A DNA stretch of 64,000 bases from Megalobrama amblycephala (lineage: Eukaryota > Chordata > Actinopteri > Cypriniformes > Xenocyprididae): assembly GCF_018812025.1 (NCBI RefSeq), contig NC_063049.1, positions 4,216,917 to 4,280,916 of the forward strand, given 5' to 3'. Under the pieces are notes generated by a model. That model had not been told where the DNA came from and did no database searches. It was given only the letters and a program-made list of their open reading frames with translations. Below are positions 23,509 through 36,200 of this stretch, piece after piece (within the stretch, counting starts at the first letter, position 1; the number at the start of each line of letters is the position of its first letter). The translations under genes were made by a program, and so were the position numbers.

Positions 23509-24932
23509 GGCACATAACATGCAATTTTATTTTTCTGTGACGCGATATCTGACAGACTGCTGTCTCTTGTTGCTGAAAACAAATTAAAACGTCAGTAACA
23601 AACAAGGACCTGCCCATGTCACATTCACAAAAAAATTGTTAACATCATCTCAGGTAAGCTATGAGGACATATTCACCACTCAAAAAAGTTTTTATGAAAT
23701 GAGTTTTTGGTAAATCGATAAAATATCTGTGTTGGCATATGGCAACACTGCGCAATAATGGAATGACATTATTATAATAGGTTAGATAGCTAGAAAAGGC
23801 CAGCTGCAGTCTGTTAAGCTGTAACAATAACAACATTAATGCTAGTGATATAATGTTGATTAGTCATATGTTAAGGACTGCCATGGCATTTGTATTATGG
23901 ATTAAATCACATCAGAGATCTGCCACCACAGCCTGTACTACTGGACCAGACCAACCACTGGCCTACCATGGTGTCTCAAAAAGGCAGGTGCAAGTGGATG
24001 TAAGTGTATTGTTAGGGTGAAGTGCACCAAATGTAATGTGTACATGTGTCTCACCTCTGAAAAAAACTGCTTTGTGAAGTTTCGTACAGAAAAAAGGTAA
24101 AAAAGAAAAAAGTTTCAAGGATTTTGGGGGGTTCATGTTCATAACCTTCCTCTCATAAGATTGCATAATGTTGAATTTTCATGAACTGCAATGTTTTTGG
24201 TTTTATGTCAATGTTTTATGATACATGATGATATGCATTATATTTGTTATATTTGTATTATATTTGAATAATATTCATGAAAAACGTAATGAAATTCAAA
24301 GAATATAAAGCATTATTGAGCAAAAGAGAATGGAATAAATCAAAGCACAAGATGTTGGAAAATAAGTATAAGGTGTTGTCTATAATTACTGCTAAAGCTT
24401 ATAATAGCACCAATTGATTCAATACAAACAACATTTCTGAGGAAAAATGTGAACTATATACACACACTTATTCTAAGTTATTTCCACTATTGTATGTTGT
24501 TATATCATAAAGTACCTTAAAATAATATTTTTTCCATTTTTTTTACAGCACATCAAATTAAGCCATTCTAAGAAAAGAAAAAGAGTCAAATATTTTTTTT
24601 TTTCTGTAGGTCTATCATAATGTGTGCGGTAGAGGGTCAAACACGTTTTTCGCTTATATTTCACGTTTTTACATTTATGTGTCTTTGTATGAAGCCTAAA
24701 GTTCTATCCTGGTTTGTGACCAGGACTTTTATTTTGGTGTGGTGTTGTGACGTCATAAGGCCGCGCCACGCTATGCTGTATCTGTTGTGAATCGGCTGAA
24801 GAAAGGTTTGTGGATTTAAACATCACATTTTTCAAATAGATATCGTCCGTTCAGACAGTTTTATTGGTTTCACAAGCAATGCGAATTGATTATTAAAAGC
24901 AAGTAAAGTGAGTAAAAATATGTGAGTAAAGC

Positions 24933-27900
24933 TAGGGTGACCAGACGTCCCCGTTTTGGTGCTCCGTCCCCGACTGGAGCTGTCCCCGGAAATGTCCCCG
25001 TTTTATATCTCGTTCAAAATAATCCGCAAATACATTGCAAAAAAGTCTGGCCAGCATACAGCATAGAGGTTTCTTAATAGTGCAGTCAAAATATATTTTT
25101 TTTCTAAACATATCTCTCTATTAAAATATGTTAAACAGTTCAATACCGCTTTTCTACAGTATCCACCGGCAGCGAGTTCACGCACACCGCAGTTGTACAG
25201 AGCCACGCCTCCTGTCACTCACTCAGCGCAGCGGCAGGCCTCGAGATCTCGTTCGGTCAGGTTGAAGGGTTTTCAATATCAACTGATATGACAACTTTAG
25301 CACATGTGTCAGCTAAACATTCATTCAGTGTTTCCCATTAATGACCCTGTGCGCCGCCACCGTTTCATAATAAACCGAAAATGTAAAACATAAATGGTCT
25401 CTACGTTGTATTTTGCCAAGGAACTAAAATCGAAACTATGATATGACTTTGTGCCTTATAAAACAGCAAAATACAGTGATTAAGTAAATATACAGTCTGT
25501 CTGTGCAGCGTGTTTTAAAGAGAAGACCGCACTTTGCTCACACGATCAGCTGGCGATTTGGTGATCAAAATTAAAGCTCAAGGATTTATCTTAGAAATTG
25601 GCTACAAACTAGTATTTTAATTTCCCTATACGTTGTGTAAAGTACCCTAACTAAAAAAAAATAATAATTTATAATTATAATTTATTGCGTTTGTTAGAAT
25701 AGCCTATGGATATTATTGTCATATGAATAATTATATAGGCCTAAAACATTATTATATTATTATTTTATTGTAATAATTGTTTGGCATCCTAAAACACCTA
25801 AAACGATGTAGACTTTATATCACAACTAAAAGATGTTTGAACCAGTGGCGTAGCCAGAATTTTATTTTTGGGGGGGCCCATCTAAAAATGAGGGGGCCGC
25901 TATATATATATATATATGACAATAATAATAACTACAATGACACTAATTCTTAATTTCTAAAAGAAATGCAAAATCAGTCGGTATTTATTAATAGAATAAC
26001 GAGACACAAACCTTTACATTAAATCGCGCTTGGTCCCATTTATTTTTGATCAAAGTGCTTACTACATATACAAACTTTTACTGTCAAAGTGCGCACATTT
26101 GCAGAAATACACGTTTAGGCTACCTCAGATTTCATTAGACAGAATTTATAGAACATGTACGCAGAGTTTCATAATTACAGAGGTCATAAAATGTAGTTTG
26201 TTAGGGGGGTACGGGGGCATGGTCCCCCGAGAAAATTTTGATTTTTCATTTTTAAGACGTTTAGATCAACAAATTGGATAACAATAGCTTTAAAACCATG
26301 TCAACAAATACACAAGGCAGCTTTAATCGCATGTTTGGCAATTTCATTACAATGTCATTGCTCGTAGTATTGCGCTTTATTTAAGCTATAATAAAGTAAT
26401 TACGCAACGCGCGCCGGCGCATTTGCGCATGCAATTCTTGAGTGCACGCCACGAGCACAGTATAATGACTGATTTGACAGTCGTGTTAATTTTTCTGAGT
26501 TTTACCGACATAGCCTGACAACACCTCATCTGACCGCAGTTCACTGTTGTTCAAGTGAAGCTCCCTCGTCGTCACCTGCACCTTTTCCGCGCTCGTTTGA
26601 CTTGCGCCAGGCGCTGAGGCGAAGTCGGAATGCGCGTCTAAAAAGTGTCCCGTTTGTTGTGTCGTAAAGAGACAGTTCTATATAAACACAGCGTTTTACT
26701 TGGCGATGTTTTAAAAAAACGATTTTTATTTTTGGTATTTTATATGCTCTGTTGGTGGTTTGTGGAGTAGCGACACCCGGGAGGGATATTTTTTTTATCC
26801 CCACCAGGGATAAAAATAATTCAGCAGAGGCAGGGATACATAGAACAGACCATAAACCATTTATAAATTAATTTTAAACAATAAAACGTTTTGTCATAAC
26901 CTAAAGTAAATTATCCCTACATATTGTTTTGTTTGATTGTGTAATTTGCTTTTTGAACCGTGGAAAAACCGTTATTTCTATTCTAAAAACTACAGGTTAT
27001 CCAGACTCATAACCATTTTGATTACACTCATGCTGATATTGTACTATCTGATGATCAGTAGTGGTTCGCTAAATATAATAATTCAATAAGCATTCAGGCT
27101 ACAATAAGCACTTAACTTTTTAAAAATATATATTAAATAGATAATAAAAATATCTAGATAGCTGGCTGACTAAAGTAGGCTAAGTTTGAAAATGATATAA
27201 TTTGTACATGGAGTTATTATATAAAAAGATACTTAATTTCTTTACAATGTATAGGTGTTATTTTAAAAGTCAGTTATGTAAGTTTGATGATTAATAGCTT
27301 CTAGCAACATTAAATTCAGGAGAGAAGACAATTCTAGAGAAAAAGCATGTTTGATTTACATATAGGCCTAACAAAGTTTGAGCGCGCACAGCCACACACG
27401 CAATATCTGAGCGAGAGCAAATAACGCCACGGAAACTGCCTCAAATTAAGTATAATGACGAGAAGAAAGCTGTGTGCGCTACAGTCAGAGGTTCTTGATT
27501 CTCTAACGACTTTTTATTGGTTAAAATGAATGGAGAGTTAGGAGCCCGAGCACCCACCGGATTTCACTGCATTGACATGCACGTCTTGGAAACGGGAAGC
27601 CTCGGGTGCCGCTTCACATTGCCACTCACCGCATAATAACGAACTCTCACGCGCAAAGATATAACAGCAGAGGCTACGTGCAACACGTGAAATAATCAAA
27701 CCAATAAGTCTTAAAACAGCTGTTGCATTTTACCGCGCAGCATATGCATCAGTGTAACAAATAAACATAAAAATGGAAAAAATCGCTCAGAAATCTGGGG
27801 GGGCCTGCATGATAATGAGGGGGCCTAGGCCCCCTCAGGCCCCCCCGTGGCTACGTCACTGGTTTGAACCCTCTTTAATGTCCAGGTACAAGTCAATGCT

Positions 27901-28560
27901 GTTTCTTTGTTCAATGTGCACACTGTACATGGGCTTAAGCTCTTAATTTTGAGCTTCCAAAGTGCACCAGATTGATGCATTTAACCTTAAAATGTACAAA
28001 ATTTTCTCCCCGGGGGGGCATTCCCCCGGACCCCCCTAGAGGTGGTACACCAAACATATTTTTATAAATTACAGTGGGAAAATAATGTAGCCTACATTTT
28101 ATGAACTTTACTCAAGAATAAAGCTCCTTTCATGTCAGTAAAGTTGTTAACAGAAAATTAAAATGTCATTGGACAAAAGTTGTAATTTCGTACAGTATAA
28201 ACAGCTCATTAAAAAAAATTAAAATATTAAATTCAATAATAAATGTTGCAAATATTATTTGTGTTATTTATCTCATATTTTGTAATGTGATTTTTCAAAA
28301 TAGTGTAATAGTTTAATAGTTTTTTGTAGTTAGACCTACTGGCTAGTTATTTTGGTGAATTGTATTAAAACCAGACCAAAAATCTAATAATAAAATTAAA
28401 TCATAATATTTATTAATGTAAAATGTGGAACCCACAACAATAAAAAATGCACTGTCCCCGTTTTTTAATTATTGGAAAACAACAAATGAGATTTTGGTGG
28501 TATTTTGACCACTCAAATAGGAAATGTCCCCGGTTTCCATTTCAGAAATCTGGTCACCTT
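24933..28560. mobile_element. hAT-type element with nested hAT
   Basis: Flanked by the 8-base duplication AGTAAAGC (24925-24932 and 28561-28568). The ends read AGGGTGACCAGA and AAGGTGACCAGA inward. The paralogous copy B (about 51058-51075) has the uninterrupted site with a single AGTAAAGC, which proves the insertion. Both ends contain a GTCCCCG-rich subterminal block. A second hAT (25843-27861) sits inside. No transposase domain was recognised. Confidence 0.9.
25843..27861. mobile_element. hAT-type element nested inside another hAT
   Basis: Flanked by GTTTGAAC (25835-25842 and 27862-27869). The inverted ends CAGTGGCGTAGCCA and CAGTGACGTAGCCA differ at one base, followed by G/C-rich GGGGGGGCC blocks at both ends. 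No intact coding region was recognised in the 2.0 kb interior, so it is non-autonomous. Confidence 0.9.
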
Positions 28561-28568
28561 AGTAAAGC

Positions 28569-30285
28569 GCGTTCGCACAGTAACAGAAAAGCTGCGTCTC
28601 ATTTCGAGCTCTTTATCCTGCATCAGTTCATCATTAACACGAATTCGGTAAATTGTGATGAAGAAACGGAGCCTTTCGAAACTACGAGTCAATTGAATCA
28701 AATACTTGTCAAATGATTCACTCAGTGTTTCGAATCTCTTGAAAAGCAACACCAGAGGCTGCAGTTTCAGGAGTGATATTGTTTTAAAGCACGTATTTAA
28801 TTATATATTCGTATTTATTTTCAGTAACGATTTATTGATTTAATCGTTTAAATGTAATTGATATTTTCTCCTAACTCTAAACCTTTGGTAACCCTTATAA
28901 AATATTAAACCTCATTTGTTTAGTTTATGAGCTCCTGAATTCTGGTTTTAAATTTCCAACAGGTGGAATTTCTGGAATATCATGGAATTTTAAAAGGTCT
29001 TTTTCAGACATTGAAAGTCTGGAAAGTCATTGAAAGTCAGTTTGCAGTAAAGGATAAATGGAGATAATTGATGAATTAATTTCATGATAACGATATATAT
29101 CTCAATATACACTTACCTTTTAGTGTTTTTGATGCACACAGCATAACATCTGTTTTCATTACACATGAGAGAAGCACGTTACAAACAATGAATGTATATT
29201 TAGCTTGGCTAAAAGTTTTAAACAGCTCTGGAAATATTTCAGGATACTGAAATATAATTAATATAAATAGTACAAATAATCAAATGTAGAAATCTGTAAC
29301 AATTAAAAGACTAACACTAAAATGAAAATGAGAAGGCAAAACCTTATATTTTAATGCTATAAAGATATTCAATCATTTAGACAAATTGCATTTATATTAA
29401 ACAAGTTTTCTTTTTAAATCAAATTATAGGCATGTGGGTAGACAAAAATGACCTCAAAAGTTGCTTATGGAAATCATTAAAAAAAAAATTAAATGATCAA
29501 AAATCAAAACCATCATTCAAAATTAAAACAAATTTGATTTTAGTTTTTAAACACATTAGTTATTAAAAATAAAATAAAATTCAACCACCTTAAGAACATT
29601 ATTTAATTGCACCTGAATTTTTAAATCATTAGGCTAAATAACTAAAATCACTTAAACAGTTGCATATGGAAATCAAGCCTAATGTTATTTGAATAATTAA
29701 AGGTGCCCCAGAATTGAAAATTGAATTTACCTCGGCATAGTTACATAATTAGAGTTCAGTACATGGAAATGACATACAGTGAGTCTCAAACTCCATTGTT
29801 TCCTCCATGTTGCTAATGTACTGTTAAATGTGGTTAAAGTTCCCATCGTTTCTTACTGTATTCACGGAGACCAGAGTCATGTCATTATTTTCATTTTTAA
29901 ACACTTGCAGTCTGTATAATTCATAAACACAACTTCATTCTTTATAAATCTCTCCAACAGTGTGTAATGTTAGCTTTAGCCCCGTTAGCCACACATACTA
30001 TCAAACTCATTCAGAATCAAATGTAAACATCCATTTAATAAACACCATACTTACATGATCTGATATGCTGCATGACGAACACTTTGTAAAGATCCATTTT
30101 GAGAGTTATTTATACCAGTACGCTGACTACTGAACTTGGGAGCTGAATGAGACACACCCAGATACTTACTTTGTATTTATTTTTCTTTGTGTTAATTATT
30201 CTCATCCTAAACTTAACAAATTGTTCAAACACACAGGAAAACTCCTGGAGAAGCAGCTGAGATCTCGTGAAACACTATTATAAAG
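28569..30285. other. Upstream region of zinc-finger gene copy A
   Basis: No gene. AT-rich, partly shared with copy B. It includes a transposon fragment at 29699-30110. The promoter of the zinc-finger gene is expected within the last few hundred bases; no TATA box can be assigned. Confidence 0.5.
29699..30110. mobile_element. Fragment of a common fish DNA transposon
   Basis: Starts TTAAAGGTGCCCCAGAATTG and continues with sequence I recognise as a widespread zebrafish-type non-autonomous DNA element. Its other terminus is absent here. Copy B keeps only the later part (about 51560-51890). Position just upstream of the first exon suggests it was co-opted or carried along in the gene-family duplication. 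Confidence 0.5.
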
Positions 30286-33200
30286 ATGGCGTTTATTAAA
30301 GAGGAGAATGAAGAAATAAAGATTGAAGAAGTGTTCAGCGTGAAATATGAAGATACTGAAGAACAAACAGGTTAGTTTTATTTGATCCTGATTAAAATGT
30401 CGACCTCCACCAATATAAAATATATATTTGAAGATGAGTGTTCTTATTAAAGCAGTTTTATTTAACATGGAGCAGGTCGCCTTATGAGGACAGTTTATGT
30501 GCATTTGAACACTGAAACTTTGCAGACCTTTTACATTCACAAACAGTTTTATCACACACTGCATGAAAAGTGTTAATATATGAATCAAAAAGATGAGGAT
30601 AATCAATACAGAGTTCTCTCATATCCATAAAGCCCCTTCATCACAGATTTGCGTTTGAAGGGGTGGTTTACCAATATACAGTCCTTTCATTCGTATTGTT
30701 CCCATCTCTGCGCACTTTTTCAAAATGCATGGATGTGTCCATCTCCACACTGAGACAGATGGGAGTACGCATCCTGAAGTACCTTGACAATTGGTGGCTT
30801 TTAGCCCAACCGAAGGAGGAAAAACACACGCACAGATCGTTGCTCCTCAGTGACTTGGAAAGTCTAGGGTTCAGGATTTAACCTAAGCAAAAGCTCACTA
30901 TCCCGCAGCCAACAAATCTCGTTCCTGGGGGCAGTCCTCGACTTGGCCTAAATGCAAGCCTGGATTTTGCCTATTCACAGCCGAAGAATTCAGATGTTTA
31001 CAGAATGATTTAAACTCTGTTTTACATCTGATATACACATTTAGATTAAATATCTCGCTAATGGAGTTAAAGGTCCCCTAGAACCGTATTTCACAAGTTG
31101 TAATATAAGTCTAAGGTGTCACCAGAATGTGTCTGTGAAGTTTCAGCTCAAACACAGCTCACAAGACGATAGTATTATTCCGCTCCCACGGTATACAGAG
31201 CTGAAGTGTGACTCATTTTGGCTTCAACTATAAAGAACCCACTAAGGAGGTCGACAAGAGTCCGTTGTTTGCAAAATAGGCCATGTTATTATCCAAAACT
31301 CAGGAAATGCATTGAATCTGAGAGCTCATTAATATCCCAAAGTCATCCGTGCTGCTGAGAGAGTGGTTCAGTAAAATAGTATGTACTGCACGTTTTCCTC
31401 TCAGTAACAAAATAAACACACAAAAATGACAGCGTGACAGCATAAAGAAGGTATCTGATCATAGCGATGTGGACATGTTTGCATCAGCTCTGTTCAGCAC
31501 TTCAGTGAATTCTCATTTATTTAAATAGCACTTTATACAATAGACTGATTTAAAGCAAACAGCTTTACAGTATTAAATATAAAATCAATCATGAAATGGA
31601 CTATGCACTAATTGTTAAATAGTTTACAAATTAAAAACTGCTATACTGTGAACCTAAAGAATCCTGCAGTTACTTTACTATTTTACCTTAGATTGCACAA
31701 AATAGTGATTTGTGATATAAATGCAAATTATGCTGTATTGATTAAATAAAAGTTGTTTGTAAGGTTTTATGCATATGGTGGTGTTCTTTTATGAATGTTT
31801 TCTTTCTAAAACTACATACTTTTTCTAGAAAAACAAGAAATATCACAATATATCGCCTTTCTTACAGTATCACAATATAATGTATCGTAACCCCTATATC
31901 GTGATGCGTATCGTATCACCAGATTCTTGGCAATACACAGCCCTACCATTCACGATCTCAAATGTTTATAATGAATTGAATGAGGAATACTAAGGAGGTT
32001 GATGTCTATCTTTAAAAATGAATGAAGAGGGTAATGAATGACGTCCCGGGTCAATAAAGACGCAAGGTTAAACACTCATGCTCTCCGCCCCCAAGCTCGC
32101 AGCCTAAGCAGATCGTTTGACTACATAGACAGTATAATGATGGACACTGAAGGACTCGCTCAGTGATCGAACAGTCCATTGGATAGAAAGAATTTGAAGT
32201 AAATGTTAAGATAAGGACTTTTTATTTTTAGAGAAGATATAGGTTTTATTTTTAAAATGTTTCATCAGTGATGTTTTGAGTCAGACAATTATTTGAATAG
32301 GTCTGATGACACAGTAGACTACTGTACAACCTCTGGTAATGGTAACCCCTTTCATGGTTTTTCCAATGTTAAGAAAAATACCATTGTATTTGAAGGATAT
32401 AGTTTGGAGGAAATGGTAAGATATCCACGTTTCATTTTTTAAATGTTTTGCCAGTGACGTGAGTCAGACAATTATTTACACTGCAAAAAGTAAGGTCTAT
32501 CTGTTTCCATTAAAAATCTATAAATGTCCTAAACTATGTTTACCATATTGCCAAAAAGTATACATTTGATTAGTGTAATGCTGTTAACATACTATTTGGC
32601 CAGTGGAAATGATGAACCCTTCTCTGAAAATTTTCTTTAAAATGTATTTTATATAATTTCATTGATCTATTATAAAACAGGGCATTGTTACATGTGCACT
32701 CTGTTCTGGACTCATTGTTGGACTTGTTGTTGTTCCATTTCCCGCCACCAGTTAGTTACCATGGCAACTGATCACCACAATCATCACACCCAGCTGTTCC
32801 ATATCACCCTCCTTGTTATCCCTTGTGTATAAGCCCTGTGTTTCCAGTCCTGTGTTGTCCAGTATTGTTCATGTTATGTTGGTATATGTTCCTGTGGATT
32901 CCTGTTTATCTCCTAGTAAAGTCTTATTATAACTCTATCTCCTTGTCGTGCGCTTGATGTACCAGCTACCGTAACAGAATACCTGACCTAAAACAGTTAG
33001 ACAGATTGCGGCGTGTTTAGTGTTTGTTGTTTTCTGTCTCAGTGTCTTTTCGTGTTTCTCTTTATGTCCCCGTCACTATGTACACACCCGCATTTCTGTT
33101 AATCTGCCTTGAGCAGAAGGACCGCTCCCTCGAGGAACACTTGAATGACTTTTTGTTCCTAGCTACATCGACACATTTCCCGGACAGCAGCCTTTGCGAC

Positions 33201-36200
33201 TTTCTGTTTGCTGGCCTGAACACCGCCACCAAAGCACTGCTGTCTGGGGAAGGACCTCGAGGGAGCTTCCCTGAATACGTGGAGTGGGTGCTGGTGTCCT
33301 GTGGATCATCGATGACCGTGGGTTTCTGCGACAACGACGCCAGTCCCACTCCCACTCCAGCGCCCAGCCAGAAACCCTCTGACGGCGTGGAAAGTCAGCA
33401 CAACTCCACCGAAGACGGAGAGCCCGCCTCCACCGCGATGCAGGAGCCAGCGACCAGCGGAACGACTGAGCATAACATCGCCACGGAGACGGAGCCCAGC
33501 GTGTCTGACCAGGTGTGTGAGTCTGCTGTTACCATCGCCAAGGGAGACAGTGTGGAAGACAAGGGGTTGGATGGGAGCCCCACCCACACTCCCACCACTG
33601 AGAGTGAGTTCCAGGCAAGCGTTATAGATTATGACTTTGGAGAATATTCCTTACCTCAGTTAGTACCTCCTGAAACTGTCATTTTCATTTTGGATGAAAT
33701 GGTCCCGCCCAGCCTCCCTCTCCCACCTCCTCTCCAAAACCCTGTTAATGACTTTCTTTGTCCTAGTCCCTCTGCTTTTCTGCCTGTTCTCCAGCCCACA
33801 ACCTTGCCTGTGAGCCAGCCTCAGGCGATGAGGATCCTGTGGCTCCGCCTCCAACCTCAGGTCACGTCGTTCCACCTGACTCCTCCGCCTCTGCTCCTGC
33901 GACCCTCGTCTACAGCAGTGACCATCGAGCGTTCGGCTCCACTGGACTCCCTCAGTCCTGCGACTCCGCCTGGGTCAGTCATCGCCAGCACTTCGCCACA
34001 GACTTACGGGTCGTTTGAGTTTCTCCAACCCTCCACCCCTACGGCTCCGTTGGGCTCCACCTTCCTTCAGACTCTGCCTCAGCCCTCAGTCGTTCCAGCT
34101 CCACCTCAGCCCTCCGGTACACTGCTGCTGCCTCGGGGGGCCGTCGCGAGGAATGAGTATTGGTTAACTTGCTCTGCAACTTGCTCTGCAGCTGGCTTGG
34201 GCTCTAACCAATACTCATCCCATGCAGTGCCCTGCAGGGATAACAGGAATGAGTATTGGTTAACTTGCTCTGCAACTATGCTTGCACACGTGTCAATGCT
34301 GGAATGGAAATGCAATGGAAATCAGCGTGGCTCTGAAGGTTGTGGAAAGCTCCTTAGGGCTGTGTGCTCTTCTCCCTCTACACCAACGACTGCACCTCTA
34401 AAGACCCCTCTGTCAAGCTCCTGAAGTTTGTGGACGACACCACACTGATCGGCCTCATCCAGGACGGTGACGAGTCTGCTTACAGACTGGAGGTCGAACA
34501 GCTGGCTGTCTGGTGCAGTCTTAACAACCTTGAGCTCAACACGCTCAAGACAGTGGAGATGATCGTGGACTTCAGGAGAAACCCCCCTGCTCTCCCCCCA
34601 CTCACCATCATGAACAGCACTGTGACTGCAGTGGAGTCATTCAGGTTCCTGGGCACCACCATCTTCCAGGACCTGAAGTGGGACAACCACATCGAGTCCA
34701 TTGTGAAAAAGGCTCAGCAGAGGCTGTACTTCCTTCGCCAGCTGAGGAAGTTCAACCTGCCACAGGAGCTGCTGAAACAGTTTTACTCTGCCATCATTGA
34801 ATCCATCCTTTGCACTTCAATTACTGTCTGGTTCAGCTCAGCTAACAAATCTGACCTCAGAAGACTACAGAGGGTAGTCCTGTCTGCTGAGCGAATCATT
34901 GGTACAACCCTCCCCACTCTCCAAGAACTGTACTTATCCAGAGTGAGAAAAAGGGAACACACAAAACTATTATACATTATTTACTTAAAACACTTATTTA
35001 CATTTCAAATTTGCACACATCATAACTGTACATACAAATTGTCTATATTATATATTGTTTTTTGCTTTTTTTGCACTTTGTCTATCTTGTAAATTTGTAT
35101 ATTCTTTTATTATTTTTATTATCAATGTCTTGTCTTGTCGCTGTTACTCTGTTGCACTGTGGAGCTTCTGTCACTAAAACAAATTCCTAGTATGTGTAAA
35201 CATACCTGGCAATAAAGCTCTTTCTGAATAGGCAGTCGGCCATGCCTGTTTTGTCAGGCTGAAATGCCATTTGTCTGTGCAGGTGGACAGACATTAACCA
35301 ATGAGGCTTCAGTATTAAGATAAAAACAGATTTTTCCCCATAAGCATCAGTAGCTGACATAATGCTTGTTCCTGTTATAGTCAGGGAACCAACGTTTCAT
35401 TACGAACCGGAACATTTTAATTGTTTTAAATCGAATTTATGCAATTTTGCCTACAAGGTAAACATATTTTTTTTTAATAGAAACAGATAGATCTACTTAT
35501 TTTTTGACTCAGCACATCACTAACAAAACAACTTAAAAAATAAAAACCAAACGTTATCTAAAAAATAAAGTCCATATCTTAACCATTTCCTTCAAAATCT
35601 ATCTTTAAATTACAATGTTTTTTGTTTTTCATAATATTGGAAAGGCCACAAAAGGGGTTATAATCAGGCTTCTGTCTGTGTAAACCTGAATGTCTCCCTC
35701 TTACTTTTGATCTGATTGACTAAAAATGCACCTTAATACAAGGTGTAAATAGGTACTTGGTTGGTTTAGATGTGTTGCTTTGTGCCAATAAACTAGGGTT
35801 AACTTGTATTTGTTTCTGTTTTGCTTTAGACCTAATGCAGCTGAAAGAGGAGAGTCAAGAACTGAAGGAATTTGAAGTGAAAAATCATTATAAGAAAGAT
35901 CATGATTTCAGAACTGGAGAAAAATCTTTTAATTGCTCTATGAGAAAAAAGGTTTCCTCACAAAAGAGACGTCTGAATACAAAAACTATTAGAGACTTTA
36001 CCTGCCAACAGTGTGGAAAATGTTTCGCCCGAAAAGCAAACCTTAAAGTCCACATGAGAATTCACACTGGAGAGAAACCTTTCACCTGTCAACAGTGTGG
36101 ACAGAGTTTCAGTCGAAAACGAAACCTTGAAGTCCACATGAGAATTCACACTGGAGAAAACCAATTCACCTGCCAACAGTGTGGAAACGGTTTCACTCAA

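Larger units (their letters stand above)
23509..32685 (+). repeat. Zinc-finger gene 5' flank duplication, copy A
   Basis: Long stretches match 49676-57325 in the same orientation: 23509-24932 with 49676-51065, 28561-28980 with 51066-51535, 29810-30470 with 51560-53750 (copy B carries extra inserts) and 30590-32685 with 56090-57325. The match covers upstream DNA, the first coding exon and part of intron 1. Copy A alone carries the hAT insertion at 24933-28560. Confidence 0.85.

Noticed and set aside
28447..28752. Open frames of 79-89 codons on both strands, conserved at 51037-51261
   Set aside because: Conserved only because the flank is duplicated; no domain, no splice context, and the copy A frame starts inside the hAT end.
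33062..33875. Several minus-strand frames of 67-97 codons
   Set aside because: Antisense of the Pro/Ser/Thr-rich gag-like ORF; no domain.
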